Shown: positions 8,822 through 16,699 of the stretch, in pieces
How the letters are laid out: every line of letters starts with the position of its first letter
Position numbering within the stretch: position 1 is the first letter of the stretch
DNA from: Phlegmacium glaucopus
Taxonomy: Eukaryota; Basidiomycota; Agaricomycetes; Agaricales; Cortinariaceae
DNA length: 18,184 nucleotides
Reading direction: 5' to 3'
NCBI GenBank assembly: GCA_015039465.1
Contig: MU130028.1
Location: 4,071 to 22,254, forward strand
The notes under the pieces: generated by a model
What the model was told of the DNA's origin: nothing
The model's input: only the letters and a program-made list of their open reading frames with translations
Databases searched by the model: none
Translations under genes and position numbers: made by a program

Positions 8822-10607
8822 TCACAATTTAGAACCAATTTTGTCCAGGTTTAGTTCCTTGATCACCTCAGCGCACACCTCGAGCCATATTTTACCGATC
8901 TTTTCAAAATCGCCAAGCTACGAATGCAAAAATCAGCAAAAAAAGAATGAGAGAGCAAAAAAGAAAGAATTTAATCAAACAAACCTCATTCCAAACTTGA
9001 ACACTACATCTAGTCCACCAAGCACCATTATGATAAAAATCCGCCGAGTAAGCCTTTCGCTCACGAAGCATTTTATTCACAAATTTATCATGGATCTCCA
9101 AGTTCTTGTTCGTGTTACCCGGAATAGGGAGTTCCACATTCACCTAATCCGCAATCGCACATAAATGAGTTCTTCATTTGGTATGATAATAGTATCCATA
9201 CCATATTCAAAGTAAACTCTCCGGTAGGGTCTATAACACGAGTATCCCACATCTCGGCGAGTATTTTACCGCCTTCCAGGGCGAGGTTGTGGCAGTAGGC
9301 ATTGATTTTGTGCTCGCCGCCGAGCCATTGTCGGAATTCAAGGGCTGGGAGTTAAGAAGTTAAAAGAATAATCAAAAACAAACTGAATACTAACCATCTG
9401 TTACAGTAAGGAAAGGCCCCCAATCAATGGTACCGTTCCCTACATCTACATGGGTCAAATGAATATGTGGAAGCGCAGATAACGCGGACATACAAGCGAA
9501 CTGGTCCACAAAGTTTGGCGTTTTCCGGTCAACAGGTGATATATAGGTGTGCGACGTTGGAATAGATGTTGTAACAATATGCTGGTTTCTAAAATGAATC
9601 CAGAAAATGCGTGGCGGTCAGCTCCCCCCTATCTGTACGATTCTATCAATTTGCTTACCGTTCGGGAACATACAGAACTGTACATGAGCGTTTGACAGAT
9701 AACCATTTGTGACAATTCTGTAATGATATTGTTATGGTCAATAACATGAAGGATCATAGGTGGATGATGAACAGTAAAACCCACAGAAACCCAGAAATCA
9801 GGTTTGGCCGCTTCTAGATCCAAATCGACTTCTTGGCCAAGTGAATGTGCCGCATCTATTACACTCCATACGCCTTCGTCTTTACATATTTGGACCATCT
9901 CCTTCCAGGGAAGAAGAACCCCAGGATTCGAAACGATGCTGTCGATCACCGCCAATCGTTTCTTGTTGGGAGAGGCTGGATGAGCACGGAGGTGGTTTTT
10001 GAATGCTTTAAGGATTTTCGACTGAGTTGTCGGGAAATTTAAATTTATGGTGGAGTGGCTAGGAAATGGAGGGGAATCGGATAAGCTTTGAACCGTTCGA
10101 GATACAGTTCCGTAGGTAGTAGAAACTATATGCTCATCAAATTGTGAATCATGGTGATACACCATCCGTAGAGAAAGAAGGACTTTTACACACAAGTGAA
10201 TATTTGATCGCCTTGCTCCCAACTAAAATTGCGTAAAACGATATTCACACCCATAGAAGCGTTAGATACAAGGACGACTTCATCCGTCTTTGCTCCGATA
10301 AGACGAGCAAGCTTTTCTCGAACATCAACGAGCCTTTCCTGGTATGTCAATCGATGAAAAAGGTCTGGATTGGACTCAATTTCAGCAGAGAGTTTATTGG
10401 TAGCTTCTATAACTGGTTTAGGAGTTGTTCCATACGATCCTAAAGTGTTGATGATGAGCAACGAGTCTTGTCGCAAACCGTGGGTACACCACCATTGTTC
10501 AAGTTAATGTACTCTGGGTCAAGGGCGAAATGTTTGAGCAGTGCATGTCCGAAAGGAGGTGGTGGGGCTTGCTTATATAGGTCCTCTTTAGTATAGGGGG
10601 TATCCAT
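8822..10607 (-). CDS. PLP-dependent class V aminotransferase-fold enzyme (isopenicillin N epimerase / cysteine desulfhydrase-like), ~451 aa, 8 exons
   Basis: Exons in reading order: 10607-10490, 10439-10194, 10125-9785, 9717-9659, 9588-9395, 9344-9202, 9143-8985, 8917-8822; introns are 50-70 nt. The start MDTPYTKEDLYKQ is the first ATG in the frame. The family's N-terminal hallmark FGHALLKHFALDPEYINLNNG is followed across intron 1 by SYGTTPKPV. The PLP-site elements are the Asp and His of VIDAAHSLGQ, and Lys ~239 in NCHKWLSVKRS, the expected Schiff-base lysine, which sits just after intron 3. The C-domain ends in ...DLDKIGSKL-like sequence and TGA. Relatives include plant L-cysteine desulfhydrase and fungal LolT-type enzymes; the true substrate cannot be read from sequence. 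The donor of intron 1 is ambiguous (10492 or 10489), giving one Gly or two. Length is normal and the catalytic residues are intact. Confidence 0.9.
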
Positions 10608-11279
10608 AATAGTTTGTAGACGCCGATTGCACTCGATTACAATCAAGGGGTACCGGGATTGAAAGAAATCCCCGACTCTGGTAAGAGAGAGGGTTGTTGC
10701 GGGGTTCAAACGGGACTCCACCCTTGTTGAGTGTGAGAAAAACCAGAAAATGGCCCCGTACTCAAACTTTTCCTGGATCAAATCACTTGGGTCTGAATAT
10801 TAACATATAAAAGATTTCTGCCGATTTTTTGACATAAATTTCTCTCTTGCTTGTCCGTTTTTTGTTCCCTGAGCTCGTTTCTAAAGGCTTGACGGCAGTA
10901 TCCGTAGATTGCTGTGTACATGTTGTGTGAGAACTAGTGTTGCCACGGCTCGGCGCGGCTCGCCCATGGCGCGGCTCAGGCACCTGGGTTTACATCTATG
11001 CAGTCGAAAGGTTATGTGTATTAGTGGTTGGAAGAGGGGGGGTCAGCGCGGAAGCTCTAAGATGCTATGACGCTGAGCCGAGTATGTAAGGTACAAAACT
11101 GGAAGCTATTAGGGCAAAAAACCCGAAAGGGCTTTTTTGATTGAAACAAGGGCTCTGACCTATGAAACAAGAAGGATAAGATGAGCTGTGATTCCCAACA
11201 GTGAGGAGCCAAGCGACACGACAAGCGAAGTCTTAGACACCCCCAATTTAAGGAGCTGGGCAAAGAAACTCACCAAGAT
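10608..11279. other. Intergenic stretch, no gene seen
   Basis: This lies between the start of the PLP enzyme gene (its promoter side) and the end of the broken recombinase gene. The frame upstream of the PLP ATG stays open to about 10781 but lacks ATG. A GC-rich island at 10942-10984 holds a 10-bp direct repeat GGCGCGGCTC (10952-10961 and 10968-10977). An A6CCC-GAAA-GGG-C-T6 inverted repeat lies at 11116-11138. I see no RNA gene. Confidence 0.5.
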
Positions 11280-11594
11280 CTAACGAGGAGGGGGCATAGT
11301 GTAACAAGTGAAGACTTCCATGACCGGAGTCCCTTGGATGTAAGGAGCGACGATTACTGCGTGCTTTCGTAGACCAACGACCTATGGATTTGACCACGTC
11401 GAAAGGTATTCCGCGCAGGAGGTATTCTAGCGTAGCTCCAATTCGAATACCATGCCCCTTTAGGGAGGGCATGCCTAAACTTGTAGCCGCCGAGTTAACA
11501 CACTTCAGAAACTCAGAACGAGTCAATGGACGAGTTCCTTGTGGGTGCTTCCAAGCAAAAAGAGCCTTATCGGGTGAGAGGGTGTTGACATTAA
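11280..11594 (-). pseudogene. Tyrosine recombinase, C-terminal catalytic part, cut off by copia insertion and frameshifted
   Basis: This is the 3' part of the gene whose 5' part lies at 16695-17682. When the element and one target-site copy are left out, the frame runs directly from ...HAALENH into FNVNTLSPDKALFAWKHP and on through RPLTRSEFLKCV to the H-x-x-R box GHGIRIGATLEYLLRG (His codon 11452-11454, Arg codon 11443-11445) and SIGRWS (Trp codon 11374-11376). At 11370 the protein sense jumps frame and continues as RKHAVIVAPYIQ and a PPPR-stop end at 11280-11282. The segment between GRWS and RKHA, where this superfamily carries the nucleophilic Tyr (an F..YLRKHA-type motif), is missing. The gene is therefore dead twice over: interrupted, and lacking its catalytic tyrosine. 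This is seen directly except for the family motif, which is recalled knowledge. Confidence 0.85.
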
Positions 11595-11599
11595 AGTGA
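11595..11599. repeat. Target-site duplication AGTGA, left copy
   Basis: AGTGA immediately outside the left LTR, identical to 16695-16699 outside the right LTR. The 5-bp length is normal for a Ty1/copia integrase. Confidence 0.95.
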
Positions 11600-11951
11600 T
11601 ATAAGAATACTAAATGTATAATCTCAGTGTTTGCGTGCCAAACGACTGATTGTATAAGTACCTAAATGTATAATCTAGATGACTCGTAAGTAAAGAGTAA
11701 TGAAAGAATGGTAAAGAGTATCTCACCTCAGCGTTTGCGTGCCAAACGACTGAGGTGAGTAGTAACTATGGGTCCGTATTTATACTAGATATTCTAACTA
11801 CTCTATATATGGTTTATAATGGTTGTGGCATGAGAAATAAGCGAGAAAAGAAATAAACAATGAGATATGGAAAATGTGGCCCGGCCACATTTGGGTCGAT
11901 GCCCGTTGCTCACCGGAACAATGGGGCTCGTGTACGTTTGCTATTCCAACA
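11600..11951 (-). repeat. 3' LTR of the copia element (left copy)
   Basis: 352 bp, matching 16343-16694 with one substitution at 11904. It contains a TATAAATA box (- strand, 11777-11784), a long hairpin (11722-11759), a related smaller hairpin (11624-11649), a repeated TAAATGTATAATCT motif (11611-11624 and 11663-11676) and a 10-bp palindrome AAATGTGGCC-c-GGCCACATTT (11872-11892). Confidence 0.97.
11722..11759 (-). repeat. Long hairpin in 3' LTR
   Basis: CTCACCTCAG + CGTTTG pairs with CAAACG + (A bulge) + CTGAGGTGAG: 16 base pairs with a 5-nt loop. It is repeated at 16465-16502 in the 5' LTR. A smaller relative with the same GTTTG-CGTGC-CAAAC core is at 11624-11649. Confidence 0.9.
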
Positions 11952-11960
11952 CTCCCCTTC
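11952..11960 (-). other. Polypurine tract (plus-strand primer) of the copia element
   Basis: Reads GAAGGGGAG on the - strand, directly abutting the TGTTGG start of the 3' LTR. It shares its first two bases with the gag-pol stop codon (TGA, 11961-11959), so coding region and priming signal overlap. Confidence 0.85.
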
Positions 11961-14900
11961 AAACCAATACGAGCCCAAGCTCATTTGCGAAGTGTTTGAC
12001 TTTCGGTGATGGTAAGGCTTTGGTGAGAGTATCGGCAACCATTTCGTTGGTAGGGCAATAGATTAGTCGAAGTGAGCCGTTCTCGACGATCCACCGGATG
12101 AAGTGAAACCGAATGTCGATATGTTTTGTTCTCGCGTGATACTGATGATCTTTAGTAAGCGCGATGGCTGACTGATTGTCGGAAAAGAGAGTGGTAGCTT
12201 CGAGAGGTGTGTCGAAAAGCTGGGTGATGAGCGAGCGAAGCCAGAGGGCCTCTTTCGAGGCGTACGTAGCCGCAATGTACTCGCTTTCGGTAGTTGATAA
12301 TGAAATTATTTCCTGCCGTTTAGTGCTCCAGGAAACGGCACCACCGTGTAAGAGAAATGCATACCCGGATATCGCGTGGCGATCTTCGGCCATGTTTCCA
12401 TCAGCATCTGCGTATCCTATCAATTCTTTGTGCTGTCCTCCATACGTTAGCCATAGGTCTTTTGTACCTTTCAAATACCTAAAGATCCTTTTTACGGCCT
12501 CCCAATGAGCATTTCCGGGATTCTTGGTAAATTGTGAGATGGTTTGGACAGCATAGGTGATGTCGGGTCGAGTTCCGAGTGAGGCATACATGAGGGTACC
12601 CACAGCCTCATGGTATGGGATGTTTCTCATCTTGGCGATTTCCTCAGTTGTTGATGGTGATTGAGACGTTGTTAATTTGGTGGAGGGATCCATAGGAAGC
12701 GAAACAGGTTTGATGTCGTCGAGTCCATATCTACGAAGCGAGGACTCGATGTAGGAGCGTTGACAGAGATGTATGGTGCGTTGTTCTCGGTTTCTGCGGA
12801 TTTCGATTCCTAGGATCCAGTGGATTTCTCCAAGGTCAGTAATTTCGACGTGCTTGGAGATTTCGGTCTTGAAGTTTTTGATCAAGTCAGGTGATGTTCC
12901 TACGATCGTGCAGTCATCAACATGCACAAGAACGATCATCAGTATCCTCCCCTTCTTTCGGTAGAACACTGCTTGGTCGACTTCACATCTAAGAAATCCC
13001 AGGTTCGTCGTGATCTCCACTAATCTTTGATACCATCTTCTGCCAGATTGTTTAAGGCCGTATAGAGTTTTTCGCAATAAACAGACCTTGTTGGAGTTGT
13101 CAGGAGCTGGGTAGCCAGGCGGTTGACGCATATAGATCGTTTCTTGGGAGGTGAGTATTCCGTTTAAATATGCTCCTTTGATGTCTATTTGATGTATCTC
13201 GTAGTCCTCAACTGCTGCGATGGCTAGGACCGCTCGAATCGATGCTAAACGAGCAACCGGCGCAAAGGTGTCGAAGTAGTCGATACCCGGTACTTGTGAG
13301 AATCCCTGGGCTACGAGTCGAGCTTTGTACCTTACTACATGCCCGGCTGCATCCTTCTTGGCTCGGAAAACCCATTTTGAACCAACTATGTTGGCATTTG
13401 AAGGTGCGTCTGTCAATTCCCATGTTCCAGCTGCCTTCAGCGTTGCTAACTCTTCTTGGATAGCTTTTTCCCATAACGGCCAATCCGGACGCGATTTTGC
13501 TTCCTTCAGCGTTTGTGGTTCTAGGGCTTCGACTTCACTTATTTCAGCTGCTAGCGAGTACTCTTCGGATAGGTTTATTTCGGATGTCCAAGCTTCTTCC
13601 TCTTCTTCAAACAGAGCAGCGGTGGAATTTCCGATATCGTTTGTAGGTAGCTGGATTCCGGTTGAGATTTTGGGTGCCCTCGGTAAGTCTGAGGTTACTG
13701 CTTTTCCAGATAGGAGGTCTCTAACTCGTTGGGTAGGCTTTCGTAATCGCTTGGGACGACTACTAACATTTGGTTGCTCGTCTTCAGATTCATGCTGACT
13801 TTCGATAGGTATCGGATCATTTTGAGGATCTGGAGTGTCTGGGATGGTCATTTTGACTGGTGCTTGGGTTGGCAGAGGTTGGGATTGGACTTGGGGTTGG
13901 TAAGTCTTCGTTTCGAAACCGTCCCATTCCTCCCCTTCGAAACGAGAGACTGACGAGCCGGTTTTATCATAATAGACATTTCGTTCGGTGCTAACTGACT
14001 TTTTGTCTGGCCAGTAGACTCGTATTCCTTTCGATTCGTCCGCTATACCCATCCATCTTCCCTCTCGGACTCTCCCTCCCAGCTTGTTTCCTTCCTCTAC
14101 CCTTACCCAAACTTTCTCACCCCATTCTTTTAGTCCACCCAAATCCGGTTTCCTTCCGAATGCGGCCTCAAACGGTGTTTTTTCATTTACGGCCTTTGTT
14201 GGAGTCCTATTCATCAGCCAAACAACATGTCGTGCCGCTTCTCCCCATAAAGTTTTTGGAAGACCGCTCGCATGCAATAAGGCACGAACACGTTCCACAA
14301 TCGTTCGGTTTCGGCGTTCCGCAACTCCATTGTGTTGGGGTGTGTCATGGACGGTGAGTTTCTGGTTTGTCCCTTTCGATTTTAGGTAAAGAATGAATTC
14401 TTTTCCTAGATACTCCCCTCCACGATCAGAGTGAAGGGTTTTGATACGAGCATCTAGCTGTGTCTGTGCCCAGGCCTCGTACTGCTTGTACGTGTCAGCG
14501 GCTTCGTCTTTCTTTCGCAAGAGGTACAGGTGTGTTAGTCGAGTACAATCGTCTGTGAAGGTGATGTAGTAACGTCGTCCGCCTTTAGACTCCACCGGGG
14601 CTGGTCCCCAAATATCCGAATGGATTTCATCACCAAACGCAGTTGCCCTTTCGCCACTTCTCACTTTCTGGATTGGTTTCCGGGTTGATTTTGCATAGAT
14701 ACATGATTCACAGAAGAATGGATCGTTGGATGCGGTTGATTCGAGTCGGATGCCGGTTGCAAACCCGTTCTTAATGAGTTTCTTAGCAACGTCAAGGGAT
14801 ATATGTCCCATTCGGCGATGTAGCTGATCCAGGGTAATGTCTTCGACTGCGTTCGCTATCTCTGGGTGATGCTCGACACGATATAGCCCTCTTTTGTTTT

Positions 14901-16281
14901 TTGGGACTACCCCGACTTGTTCTCCATCTGGTCCAGTGATAACACACTTCCCTCCTCCAAAGGTTACTGTAAAACCTTTGTCGTCGAGGTCACCAACGGA
15001 TACGAGCGTATATCCAACTTCTGGGGAGTACATGACTTCAGTTAAGAACAGCTTGGAGCTTTCGAGACCATTCGGTACGTCTATAGTCAATTTTCCAATT
15101 CCCGTTGCTTTGAAACCTTGTTTGTTTGCAGCGCGGAACGGACGAGGTGGGATTTTGGCAAAATCATCGAGGTCGTCACGATAGGGAGTTATAGTGGTAG
15201 TGCATCCGGAATTGTAGACTTCAGCTCGAATAGGCATGTCTCCAGATGTGGTTTCGTTGATAAAAGCTGACTCCTCTTCAGAGTCATCACTATCCATATC
15301 GACTTCATCTTCGCCTACTTCCGAGAACCAATCCCCTTCCTCAAGATCTGGGTTGTCAAAGGTTTCGCCATCGCTTTCCGAATCTGATTCTACAGCAGTG
15401 TTTGCACTGCCCTTTTCCTTCGCTGAGTCCCCTTTTCCTTTCTGCTTCTTTGGCTTTGGACACTTATTACTATAGTGACCCTCCTCTCCACAGTTCCAAC
15501 AAGTACCGCGACATTTCTTGCCTTTGCTGCACTTTCCTTTCGAAGAACCTTGGCCAACGTACATGGCTTCGTCTTTGTCATCGTCTTTGGACCTGTTTCC
15601 CTGCCAGCGGGATCGTTGTGCTTTTTGGCGCTCGGACTCTTCAACAATCAGCGAGATTAATGAATCGGGAGCAATTGTTTTCGTAGGGGCGTATAAGCGA
15701 GCTGATGCAAGTTGAGACGATGCAAAGTTGGCGAGAGTGATAGGAAGTGATGAGATGATGGTCGATCGGTAATCCTTTTCATCAATGTCAACTCCAACAG
15801 ATGCTAATTTCTCCTTTTCCACTCGCAGGCCATCCAAGAATTCACGGACGCTAACTTTTGGTGAGTACTTGGATTCCAAGAACTTGGTCCGTAATTCAGT
15901 CTGCGCATAGGCTCCCTTTTCGGTGTACTCGGTCACGATCGCCTCCCAACGTTCCTTAACCGTCCGTTTAGTATGGACTCGCATCAAGGTTGAGTCAGGT
16001 ATTTTCTGGGTAAGCAGAGATTTCGCAGATCGTTCATTTTTATCCCATTGATCAATTGCTGATGCGTCGTTTACAGTAGTTGTGGTACCATCAGCACCAG
16101 TGACAAGGATAGCAACAGCAACCGGGCGCGGCGTTGTTCCATCAAAATGACCCCAGAAGCCCTTTGCTTCAATCGCATCTTGAAAACGAACAGAGAAAAT
16201 TGCCCAGTTCAGGCCGGTGTTATCGAGTCTGGGAATAGACGAGGGTAGGGAGTCAGATAACGAGGTAGTAGCAGTAGACAT
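11959..16281 (-). CDS. Ty1/copia gag-pol polyprotein, 1440 aa
   Basis: The frame opens upstream of the first ATG at 16281 (MSTATTSLSDS), taken as the start. Positions from that Met: Gag with CCHC zinc knuckle CWNCGEEGHYSNKC at 261-274; an acidic Ser/Asp/Glu linker; aspartic protease around 357, where the family's D-S-G reads N-S-G (YNSGCTTTITP); GAG-pre-integrase with HRRMGH...CESC; integrase core D556 (HSDIWGP), D619 (HSDRGGEY), E655 (NGVAERRNR), the exact D,D-35-E spacing; a Pro/Ser linker; reverse transcriptase with WVFRAKKDAAG...RYKARLVAQG and the HVDD active site (D1122-D1123); RNase H with D1292 in YADADGN, then STTESEYIA and SDNQSAIAL. It encodes particle proteins and all enzymes needed for reverse transcription and integration. 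There is no internal stop or frameshift. The protease Asn should block polyprotein cleavage unless supplied in trans. Confidence 0.97.
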   Translation of the reverse strand: MSTATTSLSDSLPSSIPRLDNTGLNWAIFSVRFQDAIEAKGFWGHFDGTTPRPVAVAILVTGADGTTTTVNDASAIDQWDKNERSAKSLLTQKIPDSTLMRVHTKRTVKERWEAIVTEYTEKGAYAQTELRTKFLESKYSPKVSVREFLDGLRVEKEKLASVGVDIDEKDYRSTIISSLPITLANFASSQLASARLYAPTKTIAPDSLISLIVEESERQKAQRSRWQGNRSKDDDKDEAMYVGQGSSKGKCSKGKKCRGTCWNCGEEGHYSNKCPKPKKQKGKGDSAKEKGSANTAVESDSESDGETFDNPDLEEGDWFSEVGEDEVDMDSDDSEEESAFINETTSGDMPIRAEVYNSGCTTTITPYRDDLDDFAKIPPRPFRAANKQGFKATGIGKLTIDVPNGLESSKLFLTEVMYSPEVGYTLVSVGDLDDKGFTVTFGGGKCVITGPDGEQVGVVPKNKRGLYRVEHHPEIANAVEDITLDQLHRRMGHISLDVAKKLIKNGFATGIRLESTASNDPFFCESCIYAKSTRKPIQKVRSGERATAFGDEIHSDIWGPAPVESKGGRRYYITFTDDCTRLTHLYLLRKKDEAADTYKQYEAWAQTQLDARIKTLHSDRGGEYLGKEFILYLKSKGTNQKLTVHDTPQHNGVAERRNRTIVERVRALLHASGLPKTLWGEAARHVVWLMNRTPTKAVNEKTPFEAAFGRKPDLGGLKEWGEKVWVRVEEGNKLGGRVREGRWMGIADESKGIRVYWPDKKSVSTERNVYYDKTGSSVSRFEGEEWDGFETKTYQPQVQSQPLPTQAPVKMTIPDTPDPQNDPIPIESQHESEDEQPNVSSRPKRLRKPTQRVRDLLSGKAVTSDLPRAPKISTGIQLPTNDIGNSTAALFEEEEEAWTSEINLSEEYSLAAEISEVEALEPQTLKEAKSRPDWPLWEKAIQEELATLKAAGTWELTDAPSNANIVGSKWVFRAKKDAAGHVVRYKARLVAQGFSQVPGIDYFDTFAPVARLASIRAVLAIAAVEDYEIHQIDIKGAYLNGILTSQETIYMRQPPGYPAPDNSNKVCLLRKTLYGLKQSGRRWYQRLVEITTNLGFLRCEVDQAVFYRKKGRILMIVLVHVDDCTIVGTSPDLIKNFKTEISKHVEITDLGEIHWILGIEIRRNREQRTIHLCQRSYIESSLRRYGLDDIKPVSLPMDPSTKLTTSQSPSTTEEIAKMRNIPYHEAVGTLMYASLGTRPDITYAVQTISQFTKNPGNAHWEAVKRIFRYLKGTKDLWLTYGGQHKELIGYADADGNMAEDRHAISGYAFLLHGGAVSWSTKRQEIISLSTTESEYIAATYASKEALWLRSLITQLFDTPLEATTLFSDNQSAIALTKDHQYHARTKHIDIRFHFIRWIVENGSLRLIYCPTNEMVADTLTKALPSPKVKHFANELGLVLV

Positions 16282-16330
16282 GGTAGACAGAGGTAGTTTC
16301 ACGAGGATATGACGAGTTTAGTTTGCACCG

Positions 16331-16342
16331 GGGCCCATAACC
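16331..16342 (-). other. Primer-binding site: initiator tRNA-Met anticodon-arm (half-tRNA) type
   Basis: Directly after the 5' LTR the - strand reads GGTTATGGGCCC; the + strand reads GGGCCCATAACC, the anticodon stem-loop of eukaryotic initiator tRNA-Met (anticodon CAT). Drosophila copia and relatives prime with an internal cut of this tRNA rather than its 3' CCA end; this site fits that mode. Confidence 0.85.
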
Positions 16343-16464
16343 TATAAGAATACTAAATGTATAATCTCAGTGTTTGCGTGCCAAACGACTGATTGTATAA
16401 GTACCTAAATGTATAATCTAGATGACTCGTAAGTAAAGAGTAATGAAAGAATGGTAAAGAGTAT

Positions 16465-16502
16465 CTCACCTCAGCGTTTGCGTGCCAAACGACTGAGGTG
16501 AG
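16465..16502 (-). repeat. Long hairpin at the predicted 5' end of the copia transcript
   Basis: The same 16-bp stem, 5-nt loop as at 11722-11759. It begins about 18 bases downstream (lower coordinate) of the TATA box, so it would fall at or just after the transcription start and be present at both ends of the RNA if inside R. Confidence 0.75.
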
Positions 16503-16519
16503 TAGTAACTATGGGTCCG

Positions 16520-16527
16520 TATTTATA
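16520..16527 (-). promoter_or_regulatory. TATA box of the copia 5' LTR
   Basis: TATAAATA on the - strand inside GTATAAATACGG. It is the only canonical TATA match in the LTR. Transcription would start roughly 25-35 bases lower, near 16485-16495. Start site is inference. Confidence 0.65.
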
Positions 16528-16694
16528 CTAGATATTCTAACTACTCTATATATGGTTTATAATGGTTGTGGCATGAGAAATAAGCGAGAAAAGAAATAAA
16601 CAATGAGATATGGAAAATGTGGCCCGGCCACATTTGGGTCGATGCCTGTTGCTCACCGGAACAATGGGGCTCGTGTACGTTTGCTATTCCAACA

Positions 16695-16699
16695 AGTGA
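16695..16699. repeat. Target-site duplication AGTGA, right copy
   Basis: Identical to 11595-11599. In the recombinase frame these bases encode the end of ...ENH plus the first base of the next codon (TCACT on the - strand), and the frame continues only at 11594. Confidence 0.95.

Larger units (their letters stand above)
11600..16694 (-). mobile_element. Complete Ty1/copia LTR retrotransposon, 5095 bp, inserted in a recombinase gene
   Basis: Two 352-bp LTRs (11600-11951, 16343-16694) differ at one base only (C at 11904, T at 16647). They are flanked by AGTGA on both sides. In element orientation the LTR runs TGTTGGAATAG...CTTATA, so it ends TG..TA rather than TG..CA. The interior carries a primer-binding site directly next to the 5' LTR (16331-16342), one gag-pol frame without stops, and a polypurine tract directly next to the 3' LTR (11952-11960). 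Domain order protease-integrase-RT-RNase H marks it as Ty1/copia, not gypsy. One LTR difference means a very recent insertion. The single clear defect is in the protease active site (see CDS). Confidence 0.97.
16343..16694 (-). repeat. 5' LTR of the copia element (right copy)
   Basis: 352 bp, one base different from the left LTR (T at 16647). It ends next to the PBS on the inside and the AGTGA duplication on the outside, and carries the active promoter copy. Confidence 0.97.

Noticed and set aside
13208..15715. Several 60-157 aa frames within the copia interior
   Set aside because: All are shadows of the single gag-pol frame on the - strand.
16331..16342. Possible tRNA-Met gene fragment
   Set aside because: Only the anticodon-arm sequence is present, exactly next to the LTR; it is a primer-binding site, not a tRNA gene.
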